Positions 1-11,237 of a DNA stretch of 64,000 bases are shown here, piece after piece. Within the stretch, counting starts at the first letter, position 1; every line of letters begins with the position of its first letter. The notes below the pieces were generated by a model. It did not search any database and had not been told where the DNA came from. It saw nothing but the letters and a program-made list of their open reading frames with translations. Source of the stretch: Rheum nobile (lineage: Eukaryota > Streptophyta > Magnoliopsida > Caryophyllales > Polygonaceae); assembly GCA_027886185.1 (NCBI GenBank), contig WOAB01000859.1, positions 124,001 through 188,000 of the forward strand. Reading direction: 5' to 3'. A program made the translations under genes and the position numbers.

Positions 1-2424
1 ATATCCAGCAAGTCTAAGAAAATTGCGCACCTCCTTCACATTTTGAGGCCGCTTACAATTTGCTACCGCTTCAATCTTCTGGGGATTAACCATAACCCCA
101 TTCTCATTTATCACATGGCCTAAGAAAGCCACTTCCTTGATCCAAAAGTCACACTTAGACAACTTTTCATATAGCTGATTCTGTCTAAGGACTGACAAAG
201 TGATCTGAAGATGTTCCTCGTGAGCTTCCACGCTCGGGGAATAAATCAAAATGTCGTCGATAAAGACCACTATGAACTTATCCAAGTATTGGTGGAAACA
301 TCGATGCATTAGATCCATGAAAACTGATGGACAATTGGTAAGTCCAAATGGCATGACTACGAACTCGTAGTGACCATATCTCGTCCGAAACGCAGTCCTC
401 GGAATATCTTCCTCACAAATCCTGAGCTGATGGTAACCAGATCTCAGATCAATTTTGGAAAAGACTTTTGCTCCCTGTACTTGATCCAATAGATAATCAA
501 TCCTTGTCAACGGATACTTGTTCTTGATCGTGACTTTATTCAACTCTCGATAGTCGATACAAAGTCGGAACGATCCATCCTTCTTCTTGACGAACAAGAC
601 CAGAGCGCCCCAAGGTGATGCGCTCGTCCTTATATAGCCCTTCTCAAGAAGATCCTCGAGTTGCTTCTTCAACTCATGCATCTCAGCAGGAGCCATCCGG
701 TACGATGCCTTAGAGATTGGCGCGGCACCAGGCTCGAGATCAATGGTAAACTCCACGTCACGATACGGGGGTAAACCAGGAATTTCCTCCGGAAAGACGT
801 CGGGAAACTCACAAACGACCGAAATATCAAGAACTGATGGCTCATCTTTCTTGGGCTCATCCAGATAGAACAGGTACCCGATACAACCTTGTCGAAGTAG
901 CTTAAACGCAGCCATCGCATTGATGAGCCTACCGTTATCAGCGTCATTACAACCCTTGAATTTGCATACAAACTGGCCTCCAGATGACACCGTCACAGTC
1001 CTTGAGCTAAAATTGATTACCGCCCCATGACGCATCAGCCAATCCATACCGAGAATAATGTCGTATGGAGCCATGGCTATACATATCAAATCTGCTTCGA
1101 ACTTCTTACCCTGGATGGTAATCGGAAATTCTGATAGACTCTTGGTGCCCACTAAATGTTCATCATTAGGAAGATTCACAACGAAAGGTTCACAAACTTC
1201 GTTGCATACTAAGCCTAACTTACTGACACAACTATCTGAAATAAAGGAATGAGTAGCACCTGAATCAAACAACATACATACAAAAGTAGAATGGAGGTAT
1301 AGAGTACCTTGAGCAATCGGAGCATTTGGTCCATCAGCCTCACGCATCTCGTAAAGGCGTTGACCCTGACCTCCAGAAGCAGTTGGGGCTTTCTCCTTGT
1401 TCTGTGCAGCTGTCTGCATCGAAGGACTAGGAGCTTCCACTGGTCTGAACCTGGATCGATTGTTCTGATTAACAGACCCTTGTTGTGATTCAGCTACTTT
1501 CTGCCTTCTCTGCGGAGAGAACGTCTGCACATGTCCCTCCTTTCCACAGCCATAGCATATCTTCTTTTCCTTCGGACACGCATTGCTCTTGTGCCCGGGT
1601 GTACCACAATTGTAGCACTGGATCAGATTCTTGCTTTGACCCGACTGTTGCGTAGACCCTCCATCAGTCATATCTGTTTTTGCTTTGCCAGACTTGGCAA
1701 AAGTAGACGGTGGCGCGGGACGCTTGAATCCACTCGCCTGAGACTGGTTCTGCATTGACCTCTTGCGATTGCGCTTCTTCATTGACTCCTCCAGAGTCAC
1801 TTCCAGTTTGTAGGCAACGTCCACGTACTGCTCCAAAGTAGAGCATCCGTGATGTACCATTAATGGCTTAATATCTAGATTCATCCACTAATGGAAATGC
1901 CAGATCTTTTGCTCTTCGCTGGACACCTCCGGCCCAGCATACTGTAGCAGATGATTGAACTTGGCCGCAAGCTCAGTCACTTTCAATCCATCCGTCTTTG
2001 GATAGAGGAACTCCTTGTGTTTTTCTTCCCTCATAGCCCGGGAGAAGAAACGATCAGTCATCTTTGCCTTGAACATTCCCCAGTTCAAATCAGGGTGATC
2101 AGCTAGACCAGTACCTTCCCACCACTCGCTAGCTACCTCCTTCAGCTGAAGGGAAGCAATGTGCACCTTCTCAGCTTTAGTGCACTCAACATTGCGGAAC
2201 AATCGCTCCATGTGCGAGAACCAATGTGCCACCCTGACTGGCTCTCCTTTCCCATCATAGCTATCAGGCCTCATAGAGCTTATGGCCTTCAGTGCTCGGC
2301 TATAGTCACCTCTATTCCTGACCGTATCTTCTCGGGGTACATGGATATCTGGCTCCTCGAATCTAGGAACCGCTGGAGGAATTGGCACACCTTGTGCCTG
2401 AGGCACAATTGGTCGCATGATATC
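1..2424 (-). pseudogene. gag (C-terminal part)-protease-reverse transcriptase of the Tekay-like element, one nonsense codon
   Basis: This is a single open frame on the minus strand from the solo-LTR junction to the window edge, broken once by TAG at 1886-1888 in gag (KIWHFH-stop-WMNLD). Visible parts in order are the gag core (WFSHMERLF, EWWEGTG), then a CCHC knuckle CYNCGTPGHKSNAC near 1615-1570 with a degenerate second knuckle. Next come protease FDSGATHS near 1269-1246 and the RT motifs IDYRELN, DLRSGYHQ, MPFGLTN and VFIDDILIYS, the last near 268-241. Both catalytic Asp of the IDD box are present. RT continues beyond position 1. The nonsense codon sits where a Trp would be expected (TGG to TAG). 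In the element the product would be the virus-like-particle protein plus protease and polymerase, acting in the cytoplasm. Confidence 0.85.
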
Positions 2425-3622
2425 TGATAACAGGTTTTTGTCGTTCTAAAAACTGCTATGCAAAATATCCAAACAAACCCTAAACCGTAGTCCTAGGTAA
2501 GTAAGGGTCGAATCCGCAGGGAAACAAAGTCTATCGCAGTATGCAATATGTATGTCAATTTAAAGTAACCAAAGGGGGGGTTTTGTTTGTTTGTAGAGTA
2601 ACCAAGTATGCAAAAGTGAGTAAGCAATTAAAGTGCTGAAATCAAGTATGGGGAAGGCACTTAGTCAAACAATATCCACTAATCGAATGACAAGTTGATC
2701 ATAGAAACCACTCAAAATCGCATGCAATGGCAATTCCAATTCCTTTTCAAAAGTATCTAATAGCACAACCAGATACTATTAGAACTAACTAATTAAACAA
2801 CCCTGAAACTATCAAGATTCAATTTAACAGCAGCTTTATGGATAGGAATATAGTTGGATACAACCTAGAATAAAACAACCAGTTTTTACCCTAAGATGCA
2901 AATCAATTCTCTTCTGCATAAGATTAGCACAACCAGTTACTAACACGATGCAGTTGCTACTAAGGAATAGATATGCTCAACCAGTAACAATCTAGACCTA
3001 GCAATAGATAAATACCAACAAACCCTAGTTGATCAAACTAGAAATTACCAATATCAATCATAAGATTCAAGCAAGAGAAAAGATAAAAGCCAAAGCAATA
3101 GATTAAAGTAAGAAACTTACAACTGAATCAAACGAAGAGCTTCAATGTTTGACTAAGCAAGAGATGCTTAGTTCTTCATAGCAAGGGAAATACGTCAGAA
3201 ATAAAACTAGGGTTCCGAGATGATAAAAGAACAAGTCTTCTCAACCCTTAAATACCAAAGGGAATTTAATTTGAAAATAACTTAAAATAAAACAAAACGT
3301 AATAAAATAAAATCGGCTCGGCGCTTCGTCCAACAGCGGCGGCGGTCGCTGCTTTTCCCACGGCGATCGCCGTAATTGCGGCGGTCACCGCAATTAAACG
3401 GCGGTCGCCGTTTCAATGTCGTAGCTGAGGTTCTCCAGGGGGAATTAACGGCGGTCGCCGTAATTCTGCTTCTTCATACTTCGCTCCTCAGCTCCAAAAG
3501 CTCCAAAAACGCAACTTCCGCGCCTCCTTGCCAAGTCTCCAAATCATCACTAGAGCATCCTAAAATACCACTAAACTCATGCCAAAACTCCGTCAATACA
3601 CGCAACATAATTGTGTGTATTA
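2425..3622 (-). repeat. Athila-type solo LTR inserted in Tekay gag
   Basis: This 1198-bp LTR is flanked by the 5-bp duplication ATATC (2420-2424 and 3623-3627). It starts TGATAACAGG and ends GTGTATTA, where the related LTR at 57528-58769 ends GTGTATCA. The two LTRs align along their whole length. There is no internal region, so it is a solo LTR left by LTR-LTR recombination. Its own orientation is minus: a TATTTAAG box (rc of 3247-3254) lies downstream of the GC-rich stem-loop cluster. Confidence 0.9.
3301..3472 (-). repeat. GC-rich stem-loop cluster in Athila solo LTR
   Basis: This cluster holds five or six inverted repeats in an otherwise AT-rich LTR. Examples are ACGGC-GATC-GCCGT, a longer AATTGCGG / CCGCAATT stem around CGGTCA, and AAACGGC-GGTC-GCCGTTT. 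It lies about 50-220 bp upstream of the TATTTAAG box when read on the minus strand. Confidence 0.75.
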
Positions 3623-3627
3623 ATATC

Positions 3628-3840
3628 GGTGAATGCCTGCATTACAACTCCCCGAATAGCCTCTATTGTTGCGGCATCAAATACCATTAGAGTGTTGATC
3701 GGAGCTTGGTCATTGCCCCCTGGATTATTGTTAGAAGCAGTCTCATGTTCATCCACAGGGTTCGCAGTACTCCTTACATTTGGTCTGGGGTCATTGCTTG
3801 GCCCAGCACCAGCACGAATGGTATTCATCGTGTTCACCAT
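3628..3840 (-). pseudogene. gag N-terminal fragment of the Tekay-like element
   Basis: The minus-strand reading frame starts with ATG at 3840 (MVNTMNTIRAGAGPSNDPRP) and ends at the target duplication of the solo LTR. It is the missing 5' end of the gag that resumes at 2424, so the two pieces were one exon before the insertion. The start is preceded on the minus strand by a pyrimidine-poor AACAG, which could be a splice acceptor from the leader ORF. That is inference. Confidence 0.65.
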
Positions 3841-4087
3841 CTGTTTACCGATCAAATTCCAAGTATTTTATAACATTAATATCATTTCAATATACTCAAT
3901 GTCATAACATCAACTTAGAATAGATCAACTTGGAAATTTTCATAGATGAACTTCAAACTGAGTTACAAGCTTCTACAAAAGGGATCTCCCGAGCGACAAG
4001 ACAAAATTGCTCGGAGATTTCAGTTCTTAACAAAACGAACACTGAAATACTAGAAAAGGAAACTACTACAGTCAACATCGGCCCTTA

Positions 4088-4984
4088 TCAAGGCGCCCTG
4101 AAATGTTTCCTATAAGGCAAACTTCCCATACAAGGCTTCTTCGAACGGGGTTCACCATCGGAGTCTAGTGATGGACTTCTCACCCTGCTCGGCCCTGGAG
4201 CACACGGCTCAATCCTTGGTCCTAGTGTCCTTGGCCTTACCCTAGGCGTGGAAACACTCTGACCAATCACATCTGACTCTCCTGGTCTTGCCCGTCTTCG
4301 AGCATGCTCAACCGCCTTATCTATCCGGCGATAAGCTTCAGAGGCAGCCATATGACTTTGGCGAAGCACTTGTCGCGAGTCAGGACTCGACAACAGTCTC
4401 CTCTGAACGGGAATAGGTTGTGAGTCCTCAGATGCATCTTGTGGACCATTCCTTCCTCTGGGGAATACTACCTCGTAAAGCGTATCCCAAGCGGCAAGAG
4501 ACAATGGCGAATACTCTCGCTCAGGTGGCAACTCCGGACTAGGGGGAACGAACTGCACCCCTGGGTCCTCACAGTCCACCAACAAGTATTCTAGGCCATT
4601 GGACTCATAGCCTTGCTCCTTGAGGTCCTCCTCGGGATCCTCTTCCTCTTCCGGATCCTCCTCTGGATCCTCTTCCGGATCCTCCTCGGGAATAGACTCG
4701 ATCATGAAGTCGTCGTTGAAGTACCCTTTTGCGTACTCTGACGGTTCCCCTTCATCCTCAGTGTCCTCCCTTGGCTCCTCTTCAGGCTCTACCATAGGAA
4801 CCTCGGTCTTATCGGACACTAGTACTATCGACTCAGGGAGTACGGTCTTCACCTCCTCGGATGGACTACTGGATTCCCCGATCTCAAAGCATCGAGGGAA
4901 AACCGGGAACTCTAGCCTTACTGGAGATGGCGGAGCCACCTCGGCTTCTTCCGAGTTCCTCTGAAGAGAAAAACATGCACTCAT
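4088..4984 (-). CDS. acidic leader ORF of the Tekay-like element, function unknown
   Basis: This is a 298-codon open frame between the PBS and gag (MSACFSLQRNSEEAEV...). It is very acidic, with a direct EEDPEEDPEEDPEEEEDPEE run near residues 98-118 followed by a basic C-terminal third (EHARRRARPGESD, RVRPRTLGPRIEP, RSKKPCMG). No protease, knuckle or polymerase motif is visible and I do not recognise a family. It could be an N-terminal gag extension joined by splicing or frameshift to the ATG at 3840, or an independent leader protein. The frame is different from gag. The plus-strand Ser/Gly-rich frame opposite it is a shadow of the acidic repeat. Confidence 0.5.
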   Translation of the reverse strand: MSACFSLQRNSEEAEVAPPSPVRLEFPVFPRCFEIGESSSPSEEVKTVLPESIVLVSDKTEVPMVEPEEEPREDTEDEGEPSEYAKGYFNDDFMIESIPEEDPEEDPEEDPEEEEDPEEDLKEQGYESNGLEYLLVDCEDPGVQFVPPSPELPPEREYSPLSLAAWDTLYEVVFPRGRNGPQDASEDSQPIPVQRRLLSSPDSRQVLRQSHMAASEAYRRIDKAVEHARRRARPGESDVIGQSVSTPRVRPRTLGPRIEPCAPGPSRVRSPSLDSDGEPRSKKPCMGSLPYRKHFRAP

Positions 4985-5191
4985 AACCTACGGGTGACGA
5001 AAAGAGAGTTAGTCTTTCTAAATATAGAAGCAAACTTACTATATTAGACTAAACAAGGCACGACTAGAACAGCAAACACGTTTTAGTCAAGAAAATTTTA
5101 TTTGGAAATTCAAATCCTTCAAAAACATTTTTCAGTTCAAAACGAGTAAATGGTTTATAAAATCCCAACCCGTTTTTTTTTTTACAAATTC

Positions 5192-5204
5192 GGCTCTGAT
5201 ACCA
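5192..5204 (-). other. primer-binding site (initiator tRNA-Met)
   Basis: The reverse complement reads TGGTATCAGAGCC, the standard plant tRNA-iMet complement. It lies four bases inside the LTR end at 5209. This fixes the element's orientation as minus and the LTR boundary. Confidence 0.9.
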
Positions 5205-6727
5205 AATCTATAACACCCCCAAATATATCCTTAAAAGGTATCACCGCCAGTGACCTCGGATTCCACATCCGAAGCCACCCAAGGCTTAACCAGTTTATAC
5301 AAATCATAAAACAACATTTATAATACGAAATGTCATAGTATTGGATTAAATCAAAGTTTCGGAATTACATCCATAATCCAAATACAACCAAAATATATTA
5401 CAGCGGAAGTCTTAATATAGCGGAAGTCTTTTTAAAATAAATGACACAAAAGTCTTGATCTAGCGATCACACGCCTAGGATCTCAACCTTGGTAAAACAC
5501 TTCAAAATTCCATCTGCCTTCACCGTCGTTTCTAGCCTTCATGGAACTGCAGTTTATCTGATGTGCCGTATGAGACGGATGACACCAGCCAACCATGCAA
5601 GGGAATATAACCGGTTGGTTAGTCCAATGAAAGACTATGCAAGGGTAAAACAGAAAGGTTCTAAGTAGTCGTATTAGGTTATACCCATCGCTTCTCAAAT
5701 GAAAGCCGATGACGATAGTAAACCTCAATACTTCTACTAAAATTATACAAAGAATAATGATCGAGAGAAGACTCTGAAAGATTGAGTCTTACGAAAACAT
5801 ATGAAGAGAAGACTCCAAAAGATTGAGTCTTATTGGAAAGTATGACAAGTTTGAGAACATTATAAATTCATACAGGAGTTTAAAAGCGACTTGACTATTT
5901 GGGTCCATGACCAACCTCACCACGTAATGCGAATTCAGATTCTGAGGGTGGACTTACTCTAATCAAAGCCCAGACGAGTTTCCACGTTGTACTTCTCGCC
6001 CAATGTTCATTAATTATGTGCATAGCGGCACTTATCTTATTTCAATTCCAAAACGTATATTCACGTTATAAGCTTTTATCATATAAATATATCATCTCGA
6101 AACGAGAGATATCTTGGGAGCATATCTCGAAAGGTTTGACGCCAGCTAAGCGCTCCTCCCCTATACTCGGATAGAGGATAGTCATGACCAGAGAAATGGT
6201 GTTAGGGCTTGGACATCCTATCCACCATGGTTATAAATAAACGGCTACCTCGCAAGGTAAGCAGCGTTTCTATGAATACTCGTGCTAACTATATTTCAAG
6301 TTCGCATAAAAATCCACATCAATACCATCATGGTAATAACAGATATAATAGCGTTGTTTCTAGCAGTATATACAACCTATTATAATATTCCTTTTAATCA
6401 TATCATTTATAAAATCTGCTACCAACGAAGACAGTAATTCATCCCAATTTAATTAACAATTAAACAATTGATAATTAATAGAAATATGGAATGATAAGAA
6501 AGAGCGAACCGCCAATTGATTTAGATCAGACGAACGATTAAACGATGAGTTTCTGGGTCCGGAACGGGGACAAAACTCGGATTTCAAATCCCTACGAAAC
6601 GACCTAAAATGAAACCCTAAGTTAGATTCGACATAAATTAGTATGAATCTAAAGAAAAACAAATGAAATCGAAAGAACGGAAATCTCAATCGAGACCACA
6701 AAACCCAATCCACAACCACAAGTGCCC

Positions 6728-7270
6728 AGGCACACCGCGGGTGCGGTGGCTCTGCCGCGGGTGCGGCCGTGGGTGCGGTCGTCGGGGATGAAGAATTCCG
6801 ACAACACGACGAGGAAGAAAACCTCACCGGGGAAGACGACGGGGGCTCGACTCGTGGTGGCTCCGACTTCTGGATTCCTTGGACTTCCAAAGGACCACCT
6901 TGAGAGCACCACCACTTCTAACAAGAGCTCCGGCGAAGAAAGAAGCTTTTCCGGCGAGAGCTTGAGCTTTCCGGCGTCAATGGAACAAGAGGAAGAAAGA
7001 GAGAGAGAGAGCTCGGATTGGGTGCCTTTCCCAGCCTCCAGGTCTTCTCCTTTTATAGGCCAAGCAAGCAGCACCCCAAACCGCCTCGCCCCCGACCGGA
7101 TGGGACAAGCAGCTCAGGCGGCGCGACGATCGAAGCCGGCGGAGCAGAAAAACAATGATGCCACCGTGGGGTGCGGTGGCCTCACCGCGAGTGCGGTGAA
7201 CCCCCACCTGACTGCCTCAGAAATTTGCCTTTCACCACGGGGTGCGGTGGACTGACCGCGGGTGCGGTCA
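6728..7270 (-). repeat. GC-rich stem-loop clusters in Tekay LTR
   Basis: Inverted repeats include CACCGC-GGGT-GCGGTG and GCCGC-GGGT-GCGGC near 6733-6767. TCACCGC-GAGT-GCGGTGA lies at 7182-7199 and TGACCGC-GGGT-GCGGTCA at 7253-7270. The last two stems differ at a base pair that is compensated (C:G versus G:C). Confidence 0.75.
7050..7057 (-). promoter_or_regulatory. LTR TATA box
   Basis: The reverse complement is TATAAAAG, in the context GGCCTATAAAAGGAG. The same sequence is conserved in the other Tekay-type LTRs at 21536-21543 and 37853-37860. It separates U3 (7058-7532) from the transcribed LTR. Confidence 0.65.
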
Positions 7271-7532
7271 AGGCCAATTTCTGTGCCTTTTGTCCTCTTT
7301 TGTCCGGGAAAATGTATGGGCATGGTTTTTAACCCCGGAAATTATATGTTTGTATCCAAACAAATATTCTAAGTCCCGAAAATACATCGAATGCATTTTG
7401 TACCACTCAAGGAATTATTACGGAGATCAAGAATTTTACAGAAAATCCAAACTCCTCTGAAAATAATCCGACTAGTAGTACGGGAGTTGGGAAAATTACC
7501 AAAATGCCCTTACCAAAATGAGGGGTATTACA

Positions 7533-8180
7533 ATGTTCGCCCACCAAAGAGAAATGTGATTACCACAAAATCACAAATGTCATCTATCACCCGGAGGTCA
7601 AGCAATCGGTAGAAGGATAAGGGAACTTCATTGTGAACTAAGTACGTACTTTGTGTTTGTGAAGGAAACAAGTATGTAACCTTTAAGATTGTTGTCAATT
7701 GACTGTGATGGTGCTTTTGTGTTTGTGTGGGAAATAATTATGTAAATTTATTTAAGTATGTTGTCAGTTGACTGTGATAGTGTTTTGAACTAACTTGTTG
7801 CCTTAAGAATATGTAACCTTTAAGAATGTAATCTTTAAGTATGTGTTTGCTGCCTTAAAACTGTCAATGCTTTTGTTTCATTTCATATGAGCATAGTGAT
7901 GTTCAATTTAGTGCCTTAATTATGCATAAAAATACACAACATTGATGCCTTAAATTACACAGGTGTTCAATTGTTCTTGTAATCACACAAGAGTCAAACA
8001 TAGCACAACAGGAAATCAATGCATATAGCAAAATGCCACTCGTTGAGAGGATTGCATTGTTCCCTAAAACGAATACACAACATCCACACAAGAACTAACA
8101 ATTGTTGCCTTAAATAACATTACACATTACAGCATTTCAACTTTTACTCAACATTACCTTAACTTAACATCAACTATTCA
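7533..8180. other. AT-rich spacer, no gene seen
   Basis: Right flank of the Tekay LTR. It contains imperfect duplicated phrases (GTATGTAACCTTTAAG; GTTGTCAATTGACTGTGAT and GTTGTCAGTTGACTGTGAT). It is probably the downstream region of the GRF-like frame. Nothing coding is supported. Confidence 0.5.
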
Positions 8181-8562
8181 TTATAAGTACCTAGTACACC
8201 ATTTAGGATCATAGCAAAAACCACAAATCCAAGCATTATCACCCAATTTTGGATTGATGATGTTTTTTTTTTCAATCTCAACATCCTTGACTATCACAAC
8301 CATTTGTAGAGCATTACATGTATTGTCTAGTTCCTTCTTTTGGGTTACAAGCTTCTTGATGATGTTTGTTGCCTTATCCTCAAATTGTTCATCAATCCAC
8401 CTGAAGAAACCACTTTCTTTCTCAACATTTGCTTCAAACCTTGCATAAGAATAAAACCTTCTCCCATCATTATTTGGAGTATGGGCAGTGCATATCCTGG
8501 CCCGAATGTTGCAATTGCAAGTGACTTTATTGTTGGATGACACATAAGTAAGGCTTGACATA
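8181..8562 (-). pseudogene. degenerate GRF-type zinc-finger protein
   Basis: I chose the start MSSLTYVSS at 8562. The frame shows a GRF-like zinc-finger signature: CNC near residues 15-17, then NNDGRRFYSYARF and SGFFRWIDEQF. A charged helical stretch likely to be a coiled coil follows (DKATNIIKKLVTQKKELDN). GRF domains bind single-stranded nucleic acid through four zinc ligands. Here the third and fourth are not Cys (RRFYSY instead of RRFYGC, SGFFRW instead of CGFFRW), so zinc binding is unlikely to be intact. Small GRF-coiled-coil proteins are common in plants and often transposon-associated. The length (about 127 codons) suits that class. The upstream AT-rich repeat could be an intron. Confidence 0.55.
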
Positions 8563-8779
8563 TTCAACTTTAGAAACCAATTTAGTATACAATTAAGGGT
8601 AACAATTAAGGATACCAATTCACTGATCAACTAACACACAACCAATTCAGTAAACAACTGCAATCCACTGATTAATTAACACACAACCAATTCACTGATC
8701 AAATAACACAACCAATTCAGTAAAAAATTGCAATCCACTAATCACATAAATACACATAATCCTACATATTTCAAAACAA

Positions 8780-9115
8780 AAGTTGCAATTTTTAACCAAT
8801 TGAAACCCTAAATCGCCAATTCGAAATAAATCCATACATTTCAGCCAATTCGTACCCCAAATCCCCAATTCGAAATAAAGTTGTAATTTTTAACCCTAAA
8901 TCCCCGAATCGAAACCAATCCCCAAATTTAAAACAATCCAAATCGAAACCAATGCTCAAGCTTACACCAAATCCGAATTTCCCAATTCGAAACCAATCCC
9001 CAAATCGAAACCAATCCCTAAAACTAAAACAATCCAAATCGAAACCAATGATCGAGCCTAAACCAAACCCTAAATCCCTAATTCGAAACCAACCCCCAAT
9101 ATTAAACAATACAAA
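8780..9115. repeat. degenerate tandem repeat (AATCGAAACCAATCCCC-type)
   Basis: Roughly fifteen imperfect units based on CCAATTCGAAACCAATCCCC, of about 20-30 bp. Long frames across it translate as repetitive GFGLGS/DWFRFGD and are artefacts of the repeat. Confidence 0.7.
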
Positions 9116-10078
9116 GCGAATGTTACGAAATTCTTACCTTCCATGAATGAATTACTTAATCACCCCCAGTTCCACCTTCATAATCGTCTTAACACCCCCA
9201 ATGCCCACCTTCGCAGTCACCTTAATCGCCACCTTCGAAGTCGCCAACAGTGAAGTGGAAAAGGAGGTTGGTAATTTTATTTTCATTTGGCTAAACCCGG
9301 TTTGGTAATTTGTTTAACAAAACCGGAAAAAAAGCTGGCGGTTCGACCCTGGGTGACTAAAGACACATTTGCCCATGGTAGTAGTAACAATTTAGCGGCA
9401 TTATGGTCTTTTCACACAATTTGATGGAGACTTAGACAGAAGGTTCTCTTGGGTTGCGTTTGGTTAACGTTTTTGATTTAATAGGTGTGTTTGAATAATT
9501 AGCTGAGATAAGGGTGGTTTATTGTAGAATGGGCTATTTGACGGGTGGTTTCTTGCAAGATCCATCTATAAATTAATATAAAAAAATAATTTACTTTCAA
9601 AAAAATATTATCATAAACTTATAATTCATAGTTTAGCTACATGCTCAACATACAAATTCAAAAAAAAAAATTGGTAGTTTAATCAACATACAATTTCATA
9701 AGAGCCACCAAAAAACAACAAAATACCTTCAAAGTCTACTAATTTGAATTCCAAACATAATATTTTATTGTCTAAACTTCAATACTTTGATCCCTAATGA
9801 AATTATTGATGTTTAAACATTTATAAAAATGGAAAAACCGATGGGCTATTTAGTATTCATGTAATGTATATTAATTTTTGTATAAATATTATAATAGTGG
9901 CATACCCCCAGATATCTAGCCCCGATCCATATCCGATCCGGTGATCTGAAAATTTTTCCCGAATTCGGATCGGATTCGGATAGTATTCCATTGGACTCGG
10001 AAATTTTATGATCGGATCAGTGGATCAGATCGACCGTATCGGATAATTATGAACACTACTAATATTCATACCCATACC
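9116..10078. other. AT-rich spacer with MITE-like pieces
   Basis: On the minus strand, ATGGAAG followed by a good splice donor GTAAGAAT lies near 9144 and could be a tiny first exon for the GRF frame. At about 9905-10040 there is a stretch rich in GGATCGGAT/ATCCGATCC inverted repeats, resembling a small MITE. No complete gene or element ends are visible. Confidence 0.35.
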
Positions 10079-10382
10079 TAGGGGCTAAGCTAAGGGGGAA
10101 GTAGCCCCACCCTCTCCGGACAACCCCTTGACTTAGTGGTTTTTGTGTTAAGACTTGCGTAAAAAGGTACTCCGTAATAATAAGTCTTGAGTTCAATTCC
10201 TACCAATTTTTCCATTTTGTTCTTTTATTCTCTTTTCCATATATTTCCATGTTCTATTTTTATTAAAAGGAAAACTGAAATTTTCACATGCTTCTCATTA
10301 GTTTCAAAATATTACTAAATTTTTCAATGACTCAAATAGAAAAAATAATCGCCCCCTTTAACAAATTCCTAGCTTCGCCACT
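10079..10382. mobile_element. possible MITE with imperfect terminal inverted repeats
   Basis: The left end GGGGCTAAGCTAAGG and the inverted right end GTGGCGAAGCTAGGA match at about 12 of 15 bases and enclose about 300 bp. I could not fix a target duplication, so the boundaries are approximate. Confidence 0.4.
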
Positions 10383-11173
10383 GTCCATATATGATATCTT
10401 GATATCAATACTAAACGTATCCTTAGTGATATGGAATTGCTTGCGAGTAGAAAAGCCTATCCTTTAAATATACTGCATGGGATTCAATTCCGATATAAAA
10501 CGGCTTTGGCCAATTAAACGGTGGTATAGAAAAAGGATTATATGATACTTCCTCTGTTCTATATTATTTGTTGTTTGAGAAGAAAATTTGTATGTCGAAT
10601 TATTTTTCGTTTGCCAATATCAATGCAATATATATAATATTGTATGAATGATAATGAGTAATAGTAGCATCTATCTATATACTAAAGGAGATACATAAAT
10701 TATATGTATCAGCATCACGTTCAATTCGCTTATGTATCATCATCATCCAATCATTATTTACCATCTCATCTAGCCTTTAAAAAAATTATAATAATATATC
10801 GACTTAATTATATAATTTTATTTGGATCAACATTAATCTGAAGTATGATTGGAATCTATTTTCTTACAAGAAAACACTAATAGTTTATTCTTTTATCTAC
10901 ATCAATCTTAATAATTTTTTTAATTAATTTTAATAAAAAATATATAATCATGACTTCATAAATATATATTTAAATTTAATATTTATTAGAAAAAATATTC
11001 ATTATATTGAATTTATTACAAAGAAATCGCAATATATAATTTATTATCTATCAAAATATGATGTAGAAGCTTCCACCAAAAGAACACGGCATGTTGTTAC
11101 AATTACATCTACTAAATTATTTTAATCCCTAATAAAAATACATACATGCTTGCCAACTCGTTAAGCTTATAAC

Positions 11174-11176
<3 letters not shown>
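10383..11176. other. AT-rich intergenic sequence, nothing recognised
   Basis: No open frame of note and no repeat ends seen. Base composition is strongly AT. Confidence 0.5.

Positions 11177-11233
<57 letters not shown>
11177..11233. repeat. (AT)n microsatellite, 57 bp
   Basis: An uninterrupted AT dinucleotide run next to the left end of a Mutator-type fragment. Confidence 0.95.
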
Positions 11234-11235
<2 letters not shown>

Positions 11236-11237
11236 TT

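Larger units (their letters stand above)
1..7532 (-). mobile_element. Ty3/gypsy chromovirus (Tekay/Del-like), 5' portion
   Basis: In minus-strand order the element reads LTR (7532 to 5209), a tRNA-iMet primer-binding site (5204 to 5192), an acidic leader ORF, then gag, protease and reverse transcriptase running off the left edge. The LTR ends TGTAATACCCC and GGGGTGTTATA; the second would normally be TGTTACA, as in the copy at 35562. Gag is split by a solo LTR at 2425-3622. Integrase, any chromodomain and the 3' LTR lie outside the window. Assignment to the Tekay-like group rests on the PBS, the gag-pro-RT style and the LTR layout, not on a database search. Confidence 0.85.
5209..7532 (-). repeat. 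5' LTR of the Tekay-like element (2324 bp)
   Basis: Homologous LTRs are present at 21063-22996 (plus) and 35562-38202 (minus). They share the terminal TGTAATACCCC, the TATAAAAGGAG promoter block, the region around GATGACACCAGCCAACCATGC and the TTGGGGGTGTTACA end. Stem-loop clusters lie in U3 (7160-7270) and again after the TATA box (6728-6782). Short ORFs here are in transcribed LTR sequence and I do not call them genes. Confidence 0.85.

Noticed and set aside
4620..4964. Ser/Gly-rich plus-strand frame
   Set aside because: It is the exact complement of the acidic Glu-Asp-Pro repeat in the minus-strand leader ORF, so it is a shadow.
8792..9109. minus-strand frame of repeated GFGLGS / DWFRFGD residues as a repeat protein
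   Set aside because: It simply translates the degenerate tandem repeat and has no domain signature.
9905..10040. GGATCGGAT-rich block as another copy of the stem-loop cassette
   Set aside because: The words lack the GACC/ACCC loop and the CCGC/GCGG arms, so it is more like a MITE.
10383..11176. AT-rich stretch as a matrix-attachment site or origin
   Set aside because: Base composition alone is not evidence; no defined motif was seen.
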